DNA of 64,000 nucleotides from Diphasiastrum complanatum. Taxonomy: Eukaryota; Streptophyta; Lycopodiopsida; Lycopodiales; Lycopodiaceae. The notes beneath the pieces are model-generated. The model was given only the letters and a program-made list of their open reading frames with translations. It was not told the origin of the DNA and searched no databases. A program made the translations under genes and the position numbers. Positions 33,358 to 45,745 of this stretch are shown one piece after another; position 1 is the stretch's first letter; each line of letters begins with the position of its first letter. The stretch is from positions 26,527,303 to 26,591,302 of the forward strand of contig CM055108.1 in NCBI GenBank assembly GCA_029204225.1. Direction: 5' to 3'.

Positions 33358-33369
33358 TGGTATCAGAGC
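33358..33369 (+). other. Primer binding site of the family E remnant
   Basis: TGGTATCAGAGC two bases after the LTR end. The downstream 100 bp resemble the leader of elements H and G. Confidence 0.85.
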
Positions 33370-34354
33370 CGACTGGCCGATCAGCTATGCGGATCTCACG
33401 GAAATGGCCATGGTTTAGGGTTCATCAAGACAATTGTTGTCTATACATTTAAGCTACTTGGCATAGTACTCAGTTTACTGGCCACTTTTTATTAACATTG
33501 AAGCTGGCACACCACAAGTCGGAGGCTCAGCTCTTTGTACTGAAAAATTACATAACTTGAAAATATATCTTTGTCTGGGAAAAGCGTAGATTTGATATCG
33601 CTTTCGTAAAACCCGAGAACCTTATTAACTGGTGGCAGAGACCTTTCTTTGAGATGTTCGCCCCTGTCGCTTCTGACTTTCGACTTTGGAACTCCTTTGA
33701 GCTCCTGATTTGTCCTTGATGCACTTTGTGTTGAGCTCTTTGAGCTCCAGATTTGTTCAGTTCCGCACATGTATCAAGGCTCCCTGAGCTGAAGGATTTA
33801 TCGTTTGATTGCCCACTTTATGGTCCACTTCGTGCCTTGTTGCTTCTCCCCCTTGATTTCTCTCCTTGTCCCAGCCTGATCTTGATACTTTTCCATCTTG
33901 GCTCTTTAAGGTAGGCAAAGATTGAGTACTCCGCAATGCACCTCTCACTTAGCTTGAAGTAGCTCTTTGAATCAGCCCAAATGTAACCATTGACCTCGTG
34001 TAAAGCCAAAAAGTCGCACCAGTTTGATCCGCATCCGAACTATCTCTTCGCGTTTGTTTGAAACACCATGTCCATCGCGCAAAACTTGACTTTCACAATT
34101 CCATCACTGGTCAGTTGCCTCACAGTCAAAACAAGAAGTATACATCGAGCTTGGCTTCAAGTAGCTCTCTTTGAATCAGAAACATGCACCCAGAGTTTGC
34201 ACTAATCCGATCTCAACGCGAACTGTCCCTTAGCATCCGTTCAAAATACCAAGTCTCTCATGCAAGACTTAACTTTCACAGTTCCTTCATTGATCAGTTG
34301 CCTTACACGTAACACAAGCCAGCATACTCATATGTTTCCTCATCATTGCTGGTC
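33370..34354. other. Internal remnant of family E element; near 190-bp tandem duplication
   Basis: No retroelement protein motif is found. Minus-strand frames are short. Two related units start at about 33953 and 34153, each with CTTCAAGTAGCTCT, a CGCGTTTGTTTGAAACACC-like phrase, ACTTTCAC and GATCAGTTGCC-like boxes. Similar CCACAGGTCGGAGGCTCAG phrases occur here (33510) and inside the G LTRs. Confidence 0.5.
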
Positions 34355-35142
34355 CAGAGAAAGCCTATAACAAACTTTCCTTTCCACAACAAAAACTTGT
34401 CAACTTACTAGGTCCAAAGTTCGTCAGTCTCCTCGTGTGAGTATGGCTAGGTCACCTTGAATTTGCCCCCATTTTGATCAACTTTCATTCAAAATTTGCC
34501 CCAAGAGAGAGGTGTGTGTGATAGTTCCCCTCCACTTATAAAATCAGCTGATCGGACTTAGAGTAGAGTTCTTCGGACAAAAAGCTTTTCCAACACTTTG
34601 CTTCCCATCTGCTAGGATTATGGCTCGATCCAACTTGTTGCCAATCTCTGAAGTGGATCCTAGTCTTTTCCCCTTTGAGGAAAAACCCAACTGATACTGG
34701 ATATCTCCCATGCTCAGTGAGTTTCAGTTCCGAAGGTGGCCGTCCCAAAATGAAGACCAACTGCTATAGAAGATCTCCCCTGAAATTGCCCTTTCCAACT
34801 TTTGACTTCCTGCTTGCATCTGGTGGGCGTTGTCGCAAATGAAACTAACCCAAGAAACAGGCTAGCCATCCATCCTTTGCAAACATTGAGTCGTTTCGTT
34901 GTCGTTCACGTGTGAGTACTTGAACTGCAAATCCGCCCCACAGATTCTGTAGTCCTCTTTGTTTGATGGTATCAGCCTTCAAAAGAAAAGGTTCCTTCTC
35001 GAGCCATCAGCTCCTTGTATCACAAGCAATCATGCAAACCAGACAAAGCACGAGTACTAAGACTCACCACGAATACATACAAGTAAGAAACTCAGGCAGG
35101 TTTACTAACAAGTAACAAAGACAAGGTCCCTCTTTGAGATGG
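34355..35142. repeat. 790-bp segment duplicated at 41287-42064
   Basis: From GAAAGCCTATAAC to GACAAGGTCCC, this block is repeated in the same orientation 6.9 kb away with small indels. It lies directly before the LTR of G here and directly after the LTR of family E there. It has no recognisable coding content. Confidence 0.85.
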
Positions 35143-35147
35143 TCCTG

Positions 35148-36067
35148 TGTTGCGCCGGCACCTCAAAGGACGCTGGGACTTGAGCGGTTTCCCCAATACG
35201 CGCTTAAGTCTAACATTCATCCATCATGCACTTACGTAAAAGCCAACTCAGAAACGTAACAAGCTTAACCATTCAGACTTAAGAAAACTGGATTCCCAAC
35301 CAACTCGAAAGCCAACTCAGAATCCGTCCCCAAAAGGTAACCAAAGGCAAAGACAAGCCACACATGAAACCCGAGGTATAATGGTCGCCAAACTGACCAA
35401 CTGGCATAGCGGCAAGCCCCATGTCGATGACAGGGACCCTTAGGCGCCAGCGACGCAAAAAGGTTGTAGTAAGGGTCCTTCCACTTGGACCAGTCCCGGA
35501 GGCGAAACCGAAATGGTAATCATCCCCAAGGATCAACTTTATTAGATTTGGAAGAGGTTACATTCATACGTAGACTGACCGGTCTCGGGGCCACCAACAC
35601 GTGCTGGGCATTGTGCCTGGCTTGTGCTGGTAGAGGGAGCTGAGACCTGGCGACTGGATTCCTGGCGCTGGTTGAGCTGCCCAAGTTTCTGTCTGCCGGA
35701 CTCCCCCTATAGTTCTGCTGTGATTCGGTGCACCCCCTCTGGTTTGAAACATAGTGCTTTCTGGTAAAGCACGCTTTTTAGGACTTAGTTTTTATTTTGC
35801 TGATTAAGCCTGGCAAGCTTGGCAGAATCAGTCTGGCTCCCGGACATGGGTCCCGGGAGCCGTCTTGGCGGCCGAATCAACCTGCTTTCCTGACTAGGCC
35901 ATGACTCGAGCTCCAGAGCTAGCTCATGACTTTGTGACTACTTGACTAGCTCACCACAGGTCGGAGGCTCAGTCCTTGACGTTCTAACTTGCTCTGGGAC
36001 CTTAGAGAATGTCACCTCTTTGAGTCTTACAGGGCACGCTGGGTGCACCCGAGTCAGCTTTACAACA
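35148..36067 (-). repeat. Element G 3' LTR (920 bp)
   Basis: Direct repeat of 39480-40399. In minus-strand sense it holds an AATAAAGTTGATC polyadenylation-like signal near 35540. Confidence 0.9.
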
Positions 36068-36434
36068 TCCTACCCTCATTTGAGAAAGCTGATGTCCTCA
36101 TCAGGGCCAAACTAGAACCTAAGACTCATGGCACGGGCTTAATTCACCTGCCAGACTTTAGTCACATATACAAGGGCACGGGCTTGATTCACCGGCCAAA
36201 GGAAACCAACTGTAAAGCGGAGTAATGATATTGTGTTTTACACCCAGCACAGGAAAAGTGTGGATCTAGTTCACTTACGTAAAACCTGTGTGAAGCTGCT
36301 GCACTTAGACATTAAACTGAAGCTCACTCCTCAATGAGAAATGCGGCTTACTTTATTAACATGAAAGAAAAAGGTACTTAAGACTCCCTTATGCCTCAGA
36401 TATGTCGTTTTCGTCGCACATCTGGATGATTCCC

Positions 36435-38648
36435 CTAGGACTCTAGATATTTCGTTTGGTCGTCCAGGTTGAGCTCCTTGAGCTCTGCATCGGCACTTAG
36501 ATTCACCTTTGATGTAGAAACTGCAGGCAATGTTGGCTCCATTTGACCTCGCATCAGCTGGTTTGTCACTGTTGGATGTCCTTCGTTAAAGAAGTGAGCT
36601 TTCGCTTGGTCACACAAGGTGAGCTCCTTGAGCTCTACATCGGCACTTGAATTCACCTTTGATGTAGAGACTATAGGCAATGTTGGCTCCATTTGTTCCC
36701 GTGTCAGCTGGTCTGTCATTGTTGGCTGTCCTTCATTAAATAGGTGAATGAAATTGGGAGGAATGGTTGGATCAGGTTCATTTGTGTCGTTCTTTTCTAG
36801 TTGGTCCCCTGGCACAGCTCTGACGACACAAGGTCTCCTGCCATTATATAATAACACAAGGTTAATCCCTTTTGCCAAGAAGGCCACCACATGTTCGTTA
36901 AACCAGCTTAATCCCAAAATAGCGTCGAAGGCATCCATCTTCAAGATTGTGAACATTAGTCGATTCTTCCAGGCTCCCAGAGAGATTGGTAAGTTGGTTG
37001 CCAATCTACAAGTGGTCATTGTACCTTTCGCGGTCTCCACACAAATAGGAGTCACATTTTCTTCACATTGGATGTCCAATTCTCCTGTCAATTTTTCTGA
37101 CAAGTAGTTATGTGACGCCCCCAGGTCTACCATGAAGTAAATAATCCTACCTTGAATACAGCCTTTCAGGTACAATAACTTGGATCCTCTCGCAGGAGTC
37201 GCCATAAGATGTTCACGATACGCCGCAAGTGCCCCTATCTGTTGCAAGGCATTCAGGTCAGACTCCGTCAAATCCGTTTCTGGGTCCTCTTCATCATCTT
37301 GTTCACCATCTTCTTGATCAAATGCCTCTCTCTCCATCCTATCAAATCCTTCAATGGCAGCCATGATTTGCTTATTCAATGGTTTGGGGCATGACCTCCA
37401 AGAGTGACCTTGCTGATGACAGTTGAAGCAACGCATGGAACTGCCCACTGTTGGTGAGCTATTGCTGTGACTAACTGAAGGTCCAACATTGTTTCTTCTC
37501 TGGAACATGTTCCCTCCATTGTTGCCTTGGTTGCCAAACCCTGTTTTTGTTGGGAATTTGTTCACGCTACTCGAGGCTTGGTTGCCATTTGGAGCTGAGT
37601 CCCCCCTTGAAAAGAAGCTTGGACTCGGTCTGGATCCACTAAATACTCTTGTTGAGGTTGCGGGAGCAGCTGGTGCCAATGTGCTCTCATAATCACAAAC
37701 CATTTCAGCCGCTCGAATAGTTGAATTGAAATCATGGGGCATGTAGCTGTCTATCGCACGCCGGGTCCAAGATTGCATTCCAGACAATAGGTAATGAGTT
37801 TTGTCCGCCTCGGACATATCTTCAATAACCCATACACTCTGTCTGATTTTATTGAGGTACTCTCGCAATGACCCTTTCTGTTTGAGCCCCGATAATTTTG
37901 TCCTCAATCTCATGTGTGAATCCTTCGGTATGAACTCCTCTCATAACGCGGCTTTGAATGCGTCCCATGTTTGAAAATGCATTCCTGCCATCCGGTACCA
38001 ATTTGTAGTGTAGCCCTGAAAATATGCTTATGCCAAGTCAGTTCTTTCTTCCTTAGGAGTGTTCATCAGACGGAAGTAATGGTCCATGTGAAACAACCAA
38101 TCTTCCACAACTCGAATGTCACGCTCTCCTTTGAAAGTAGGTGGTGCTTTCACTTTGGCAGTCTTTCTTGGGCCCTCCGCGTTTCGCGCTCGTGGTTCTC
38201 TTGGTATCTGTGGAGGAGGCGCCACTGCATTCCCCCTAGTTGCTTCCAACTCTTCAAACCTGGCTTCGAGCTGTGTTAGCCCGTCTCTCATTTCTCTAGC
38301 AAGGTTAATTTGAGTAAGATTCATGGCTCGCAAGGATGTTTGCCATTCTTTCCTTTCGGTTTCTCTATCCTTCTTCACCTCGCTAAGCATAGTCGTCATT
38401 GCGCTTGATAAGTATTGCCGCATCTTCACTTCAAAGAGGTCTTGTTGCGCCTCTGGCAAGGGTTCATCTCTTGGTGTAGGTTCAGAAGGGCCACCCATCT
38501 CTTCTTGGAGGGGCGCCACTGTGGAGTGCATACGCTCTTTCTTTCTCGACTTGGACCTGGTGCCATCTCGATGCATGCGAGAGCTGTATTCTCGAGTCAG
38601 CTCTTCTTCGTTCGTCAATGCTCGTAACTCTTCAAGATGGTCCTCCAT
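36435..38648 (-). pseudogene. Element G gag-protease polyprotein
   Basis: One minus-strand frame of 738 codons starts at 38648 and is broken only by TAA (38028-38030) and TGA (about 37940). A charged N-terminus (R-S-K-S-R-K-K-E-R) and a coiled-coil-like helix precede a Retrotrans_gag-type region (V-E-D-W-L-F-H-M-D-H-Y-F ... W-Y-R-M-A-G). An Asn/Ser-rich linker, zinc knuckle C-F-N-C-H-Q-Q-G-H-S-W-R-S-C (near 37420) and aspartic protease follow. The protease motif reads F-M-V-D-L-G-A-S-H-N-Y (near 37110), Leu replacing the usual Thr/Ser after Asp, so activity is doubtful. The C-terminus holds a roughly 50-residue tandem duplication (36467-36617 and 36618-36760). No polymerase follows. Confidence 0.85.
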
Positions 38649-38999
38649 TATAGTCAGAGGTGTACTTCCAACAGATTATCGCCTCAATCTTTTTTATATT
38701 TGAAGCTCTCCCTTCTGTCGGCCGGGCCCCACAGCTCTCTTTTCTTCTTTATTAAATCAGCTTCAATGAAAATATCCCTTCCTCAAACTTAGCACGCCCA
38801 CATCACCTGAGAGCCAAGTAGGAACTAGGTCATTTGTGTCCAAGCAGGCACACAACAAACGGAACATACCAACCAAAGCAAACACAGAGGATCCCTCTCA
38901 AGCCACAAACCCCCCTGAGACCGGACGTAGGACCTTTGCCTAGTCGTGCCCACACAAATCTATCACAGAATTAGCCCACGAGGAAACATCCATCCAACC

Positions 39000-39400
39000 A
39001 TCTGTGCTTTCACCATTAAGCAGCACACTGCCTCAGTCACGCCCCACCACTTTTTGGTCGATAGCCCTTATAGCTAAACGATCGGCAACTATCCCGCACC
39101 GGCAGCTAACCACCCGTGCTTTACACCCGAATTCGAGCAGCATCTCTGTATCAATGGTTAACCCGTACAGTTCGAATATGTCGCCACGCACCCCACAAGG
39201 TACAGACCGTGCTTTCACCTACCTAGGCAGCACTTTGCCTCATCCGTCCTGTGTGCAGACAGCGCCAAGCCCGAACCGCGAGAACTGACCGTGCTTACAC
39301 CTCGAGGGCAGCACTTTGACTCATCAAGTCCCTCGTTCTGCCGACCACCCCGACCGTGGACGCACCCGTGCTTACACTGTGGGCAGCACCTTGCGCAACG
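39000..39400 (-). repeat. Leader repeats of element G, about 80-bp period
   Basis: A phrase like CCGTGCTTWCACC...GGCAGCACTTTGCCTCATC recurs at about 39020, 39207, 39287 and 39367. The same series appears in H at about 42150, 42350, 42436 and 42511. Repetition in an untranslated leader next to the primer site suggests a packaging or dimerisation role, which is inference. Confidence 0.6.
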
Positions 39401-39465
39401 GTTGTCCTGACAAATCCCAAAACGTGGCCATCCCTGTGAGGTTTGCGTAGCTGACCAGCTAGTCG

Positions 39466-39477
39466 GCTCTGATACCA
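39466..39477 (-). other. Element G primer binding site
   Basis: GCTCTGATACCA (complement of TGGTATCAGAGC), two bases inside the LTR at 39480. Confidence 0.9.
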
Positions 39478-39479
39478 CA

Positions 39480-40399
39480 TGTTGCGCCGGCGCCTCAAAG
39501 GGCGCTGGGACTTGAGCGGTTTCCCCAACACGCGCTTAAGTCTAACATTCATCCATCATGCACTTACGTAAAAGCCAACTCAGAAACGTAACAAGCTTAA
39601 CCATTCAGACTTAAGAAAACTGGAATCCCAACCAACCCGAAAGCCAACTCAGAATCCGTCCCCAAAGGGTAACCAAAGGCAAAGACAAGCCACACATGAA
39701 ACCCAAGGCATAGTGGTTGCCAAACTGACCAACTGGCATAGCGGCAAGCCCCATGTCGATGATAGGGACCCTTAGGCGCCAGCGACGCAAAAAGGTTGTA
39801 GTAAGGGTCCTTCCACTTGGACCAATCCCGGAGGCGAAACCGAAATGGTAATCATCCCCAAGGATCAACTTTATTAGATTTGGAAGAGGTTACATTCATA
39901 CGTAGACTGACCGGTCTCGGGGCCACCAACACGTGCTGGGCATTGTGCCTGGCTCGTGCTGGTCGAGGGGGCTGAGACCTGGCGACTGGATTCCTGGCGC
40001 TGGTTGAGCTGCCCAAGTTTCTATCTGCCGGACTCCCCCTATAGTTCTGCTGTGATTCGGCGCACCCCCTCTGGTTTGAAACATAGTGCTTTCTGGTAAA
40101 GCACGCTTTTTAGAAATTAGTTTTTATTTTGCTGATTAAGCTTGGCAAGCCTGGCAGAATCAGTCTGGCTCCCGGACATGGGTCCCGGGAGCCGTCCCGG
40201 CGGCCGAATCACCCTACTTTCCTGACTAGGCCATGACTCGAGCTCCAGAGCTAGCTCATGACTTTGTGACTACTTGACTAGCTCACCACAGGTCGGAGGC
40301 TCAGTCCTTGACGTTCTAACTTGCTCTGGGACCTTAGAGAGTGTCACCCCTTTGAGTCTTACAGGGCACGCTAAGTGCACCTGAGTCAGCTTTACAACA
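39480..40399 (-). repeat. Element G 5' LTR (920 bp)
   Basis: Same length as the other copy, with scattered substitutions. A family E LTR starts one base beyond it, at 40401. Confidence 0.9.
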
Positions 40400-40400
40400 G

Positions 40401-41286
40401 TGCCGAATCACACCAATACTATAGGGGAGTGCGGGTTGCAACTCATGGTGAGCTCCAACCAAGTCTCAGCCTCCCTTGCTGGAATGTTGTCATGGCTCTC
40501 GCCTTGGCATGCTAGCACCCCGGTGACTAGGGTCGGTCACACACTTGAAATGTAACCTTCTCAGATTTATCAATAAAGTGGGATTTTTCTCAAACTGACT
40601 CTGATTACCTTCTGGGTTTCAGTGTTTGGTAAAAGCGCCAGTTGTAAGGTCACTTTCAAAATTTTTAACTTGGCACATAGCTGAGGGTCGTATCCCGGGA
40701 CGCCAGCGGTATGCCGTCGGGACCATTCGGTTCGTGGCGCCAGCGGTATGCTGTCGGGACCATTTGGTTCAGGAACTGGTTGTTTCCATATTTGTCGCGG
40801 CTTGTGGTTCTGAGTGTTCCTTGCATGAACGTGAATGGGTTAAGCTCTTGGGGAACGGGCTCTAACTTGTCGGCTGAGTTGGATGGCTTGCTTGGGTGGA
40901 TGTTATCTGTTTATGGCTGTCCAGTCTGGCGTTGGCACCAAGTTGGCTTCCAGCGCTCGTGACGAAGCTTTCAGTTGGTTAAGTCTGATGTAAGTTAGAC
41001 CGCTTGCTTGGAATGGATGTTACTCGTTTGTAACGAAGCTTCGAGTTGGTTAAGTTTGATCTATGTCGGGCGGCTTGCTTGGAGGGAAGTCACCCACGTC
41101 GGGACCCCCGATCTGGCATGGCGCTAGGTTGGATCTCAATGTTGGTTTTCGGAACTTCAAGTTGGTTAAGTCTGATCGTTGTTGGCGAGTTGGATGCTTG
41201 TATGTCAAGTGGGTTTGGATGGCAAGAGTTGAAGGCTGGGAAGCTAAGTCGTGGTTCCCGGTTCCCTTTGGGATGCCTGCGCTACA
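40401..41286 (+). mobile_element. Full-length LTR of family E (+, 886 bp)
   Basis: It starts TGCCGAATCACACCAATAC and ends GCCTGCGCTACA. It contains TCAATAAAGTGGG (polyadenylation-like, about 40569-40582) and a duplicated GCCAGCGGTATGCYGTCGGGACCATT unit (40702 and 40739). No primer site follows: the next base begins the 790-bp duplicated block, so this is a solo or rearranged LTR. It is inverted relative to 42626-43508. Confidence 0.85.
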
Positions 41287-42064
41287 GAAAGCCTATGACA
41301 AGTTGTCCTTTCCACAACAGAAAACTTGTCAACTTATTAGGTTCAAAGTTCGCCAGTCTCCTCGTGTGAGTATGACTAGGTTGCCTTGATTTTGCCCTCA
41401 TTTTGATCAACTTTCATTCAACATTTGCACCAAGCGAGGGGTGTGTGTGATAGTTCTCCTCCACTTATAAAAATCAGCTGACCGGACTTAGAGTAGAGTT
41501 CTCAAACAAAAAGCCTTTCCAACACTTTGCTTTCCATCTGCTAGGATTATGGCTTGATCTAACTTGCTGCTAATGAAGAGGATCCTAGTCTTTCCCCTTT
41601 GAGGAAAAACCCAACTGATACTAGATATCACCCATGCTCAGTGAGTTTCAGTTCCGAAGGTGGTCGTCCCAAATGAAGACCAACTGCTCCATAGAAGATC
41701 TCCTCTAAAATTGCCCTTTCCAACTTTTACTTCCTGCTTGCATCTAGTGGGCGCTATTGCAAATGAAACTAACCCAAAAAAAAACAGGCTAGCCATCCAT
41801 CCTTTGCAAACATCGAGTCGTTTTGTTGTCGTTCACGTGCGAGTACTTGAACTGCGAATTCGCCCCACAGATTCTATAGTCCTCTTTGTTTGATGGTATC
41901 AGCCTTCAAAAGAAAGGTTCCTTCTCGAGCCATCAGCTCCTTGTATCACAAGCAATCATGCAAACCAGACAAAGCACGAGTACTAAGACTCGCCACGAAT
42001 ACATACAAGCAAGACACTCGGGCAGGTTTACTAACAGGTAAGCAAGACAAGGTCCCCCTTTGAG
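41287..42064. repeat. Second copy of the 790-bp segment
   Basis: Same orientation as 34355-35142, ending GACAAGGTCCCCCTTTGAGAT. It joins the leader of element H at about 42065. Confidence 0.85.
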
Positions 42065-42625
42065 ATACCCCTGCCAAAGGACCTTTGTCTGGCCACGCCC
42101 ATACAGATCGATCACAAAATCAGCCCACAGAGAACACCCATCCAACTATCCGTGCTTTCACCATTAAGCAGCACATTGCCTCAGTCACGCCCCACCAACT
42201 CTGGTCGATAGCCCTTATAGCTAAACGATCGGCATCTATCCCCCACCGGCAGCTAACCACCCATGCTTTACACCTGAATTCGAGCAGGATCTCTGTATCA
42301 ATGGTTAACCCGTACAATTCGAATATGTCGCTCCGCACCCGAGGCACAGACCGTGCATACACCAACCTAATGGCAGCAAACTGCCTCATCTGTCCTACGT
42401 GCAGACAGCGCCAGGCCCGAACCACGAGAACTAACCGTGCTTACACCTCAAGGACAACACCTTGACTCATCAAGTCCCCCGTTCTGCTGACAATCCCGAC
42501 CGTGGACGCACCCGTGCTTACACTGTGGGCAGCACCTTGCACAACAGTTGTCCTGATGAACCCCAAATCATGGCCATTTCCATGAGATCCGCATAGTTAA
42601 CCGGCCAGTCGGCTCTGATACCACA
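42065..42625 (-). mobile_element. Element H leader remnant and primer site
   Basis: Read on the minus strand from the primer site (42612-42623, complement of TGGTATCAGAGC), this 560-bp stretch aligns with the leader of element G (38920-39479), including the roughly 80-bp repeat series. The body of H is absent. Confidence 0.8.
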
Positions 42626-43508
42626 TGTAACGCAGGCCTCCCAAAGGGAGCCGGGAACCACGACTTAGCTTCCCAGCCTTCAACTCTTGTCGTCCAAACC
42701 CACTTGACATACAAGCAGCCAACTCGCCAACAACGATCAGACTTAACCAACTGGAAGTTCAGAAACCAACATTGAGATCCAACCTGGCGCCATGCCAGAT
42801 TGGGGGTCCCGATGTGGGTGACTTCCCTCCAAGCAAGCCGCCCGACATACATCAAACTTAACCAACTCGAAGCTTCGTTACAAACGAGTAACATCCATTC
42901 CAAGCAAGTGGTCAGACTTACATCAGACTTAACCAACTAGAAGCTTCATCACGAGTGCTAGAATCCAACCTGGCGCCACGCCAGACTGGACAGCCATAAA
43001 CAGCTAACTTCCACCCAAGCAAGCCATCCAACTCAGCCGACAGGTTAGAGCCTGTTCCCCAAGAGCTTAACCCATTCACGTTCATGCAAGGAACACTCAG
43101 AACCACAAGCCGCGACAGATATGGAGACAACCAGTTCCTGGACCAAATGGTCCCGACAGCATACTGTAGGCGTCACGGACCGAATGGTCCCGACGGCATA
43201 CCGTTAGTGTCCCGGGATACGACCCTTAGCTATGTGCAAAATTAAAAAGTTTGAAGCGGCCTTACAACTGGCGCTTTTACCGAACATTGAAACCCAGAAG
43301 GTAATCAGAGTCAGTTTGAGAAAAATCCCACTTTATTGATAAATCTGAGAAGGTTACATTTCAAGTGTGTGACCGACCCAGGTCTCCGGGGCGCTGGCAT
43401 GCCATGGCGAGTGCCACGACAACATTCCAGCAAGGGAGGCTGAGACTTGGTTGGAGCTCGCCCTGAGTCGCAACCCGCACTCCCCTATAGTATTGGTGGG
43501 ATTTGCCA
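42626..43508 (-). mobile_element. Family E LTR of element H (-, 883 bp)
   Basis: In minus sense it starts TGGCAAATCCCACCAATAC at 43508 and ends CCTGCGTTACA at 42626, matching the + copy at 40401-41286. With its primer site it is a genuine 5' LTR. Confidence 0.88.
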
Positions 43509-45740
43509 CCTCCCCTCATACCAAGTACTCTACCCAGGCACACATTTTCTCTCTCTAGGATTTTCTCTCTCTAGAAAGTCATTTTCTCTTTGTAGAATTT
43601 ATTGATCCCCAGGCTTCCTTTAATCATGCCTACATCGTGTGAGGTGATTGCACATCGATCTGAGCTCTCTGGACTTCGCTAGAACCGATCAAAGATTTTT
43701 AGCCATAGGAACTTGGTGTCGGCTGGATTCTGGTCACAGTGGCACCGGGAGTGGCACTGCTGGCGCCGGGGAAAATACTGGCGCCGGAAGGAAGGCTTGT
43801 ATAGGTAACTTTACAACACTCGAGAACCAACTCTAAGAGAGCCATCAACTAAGGGAAGGGGAAAACTGACAAACATTAGGAAAAGAAGAGCTTTTAGGGT
43901 GAGTTTTGATCCAGAAGGGGGTCATAAGCTAAGGAGAGATTATGCATTACGGACCCAAATAAGGGACATGGCTAACAACACTTCCAATCAATAGGAGGAT
44001 TTTCTGGGGTACAAGGGAAAATAACAAAAAGACGAGACAAGGGGGTTTTGAATGGGGAGGGGATCCCTAGTTGCACATAGTACTGAATGAGAGATAAGGA
44101 CATGTTATTGAGAGCTATATTTGGTTCTATAAGGACAATTTAGAGATGAGATACCACATTATGGAGGGACATCGATAGGACCATCATTCTAAGAGTCAAA
44201 CACAATGATAAATAAATGAGTACACAATAGAGAGTGGAATGTTCTAAAAGTTCAACAAGATCACTCTTGAAATGTTGACCCATTGTATATAAGCTCCTCC
44301 ACAAAGGTCTGCCTATCATCTCCCGCTAGTCATATCTTTGAGAGCTTGGAAAACTCTCATTGACCCGGGAGTACGGAGTAATCAGTGGTGCCTTTTGGGA
44401 TTGGAAGTGGTCAGACTCTGATTACTTGCGTAAGGACAATGTGGGTCCTTCCCTCACTAAGGCGTTTTGGCTGGACCAATCCTTAGTCAAAATTTGCCCG
44501 AACAGCTATCAAAGGAATATCCATGTAAAGACATTTCTAACTCTCTACAATAGCCATTTTTAAAATGAAAATATTGTTTTTTTTTTAAAATACAAAAAAG
44601 TAATTTTTGCTAGAAGATTCCAACATTCAGTATATTTTTCTCTAGATTACATTATAGTCTTTGATTCTTTGTAGGTTAGCTTGATATTTTATCTCAGATT
44701 CCACAATGTCCAAGATTTTTTTTTGGATATCTAGCAAGCCCCAAGGTGTCCCCATCAAGCACAAGAAAAAATTCATGTACTATCTTACAAAGGGCATAAA
44801 GAATAACATATTGATTGAGCAATTTATACATATGGCTTAAAAAGCTAGAATGTCGTAGTTGAGATCGCAGTCAAGTTGAGTTTCGTGTTGAGAAACGTGA
44901 AAAAATATATATTTAAGGATCCCTAGTTTAGCATAACTCACATCATTTGCAAACACGAGATCATATATGCTAGTAGAGCGATCAAAGCGAGCATTATATA
45001 TTTCTCTATTGAAACTTGAATACAAGTTACACACAACATTTTAATTCTAGTAAAATACTCATCTATTTCATTTCTTTACATTTATTTTTACTTTTAAAAA
45101 GTCTTTTTTTTATTTTTTGTGCTTAATTAATTTCGTTGGTTCACTATGCTTGGCAAGGCTAAGACTTTTACTATGTTGAGCATAGCAAACTAGTGCTCCC
45201 CACAAGTTATTTTGATATGCTCAGCATAGCAAACGTCATGTAGAGTTTTTCTTTTTGCTATGCTAAACATAAAAAACCATTTGTGCTCTTTCAGCCTTGC
45301 TATTATGTAGAGTCTATATTTTGTAAAACTAATATTTTATTTTATTATAAAACAATCCACTATAAATGAATAAATTACTTTAAAATAAACATGATTATAA
45401 AATTTGTCAAAAAATATACATTTTTTTGAAGAAAATTAGTTGTTAGTATTGTCGCAATGAATGTATATTATTTTATTAATATCTTTTTAGAAATAAAAAT
45501 AATAAAAATTTGACCAATTTCAATAATATTCACTATTTTCTCGAAGAGTATGAAGTTCAAAATTTTAAAGCATTCATAAAAATAAAAACACTATTTAATT
45601 TTAACATAAATAATTTATTGAAATATAAAATTATATTGGAGCTGTTCAAAATATTCTTTATTAAAAATTATGATTTTAGAAAATTTAAAATAATCATGAA
45701 TTTTCATGACTCAAATTTTTGGTAAATATAATGAATTAGA
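43509..45740. other. No supported gene; TATGCTSAGCATAGCAAAC motifs
   Basis: Unique-looking, increasingly AT-rich DNA. Tandem ATTTTCTCTCTCTAG phrases occur at 43543-43590. Between 45145 and 45285 a near-palindrome, TATGYTSAGCATAGCAAAC, occurs twice (about 45172 and 45218) with an inverted relative at 45262, suggesting a small inverted-repeat element. Confidence 0.4.
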
Positions 45741-45745
45741 GTACG

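Larger units (their letters stand above)
35148..40399 (-). mobile_element. Element G: non-autonomous Ty3/gypsy-type LTR element (5.25 kb)
   Basis: Two direct 920-bp LTRs (35148-36067 and 39480-40399) flank a 3.4-kb interior. On the minus strand the order is 5' LTR (39480-40399), primer site (39466-39477), a repetitive leader (39470-38650), gag-protease (38648-36435), a purine-rich tract (AATGAGGGTAGGA just inside 36068) and 3' LTR. There is no reverse transcriptase, RNase H or integrase, so it is a gag-only derivative. LTR ends are TGTTGT...CAACA. The outer 5-bp flanks (TCCTG and GTGCC) do not match, so one side may have recombined. Confidence 0.88.

Noticed and set aside
36748..37107. 119-codon plus-strand frame inside element G
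   Set aside because: Shadow of the gag-protease frame on the minus strand.
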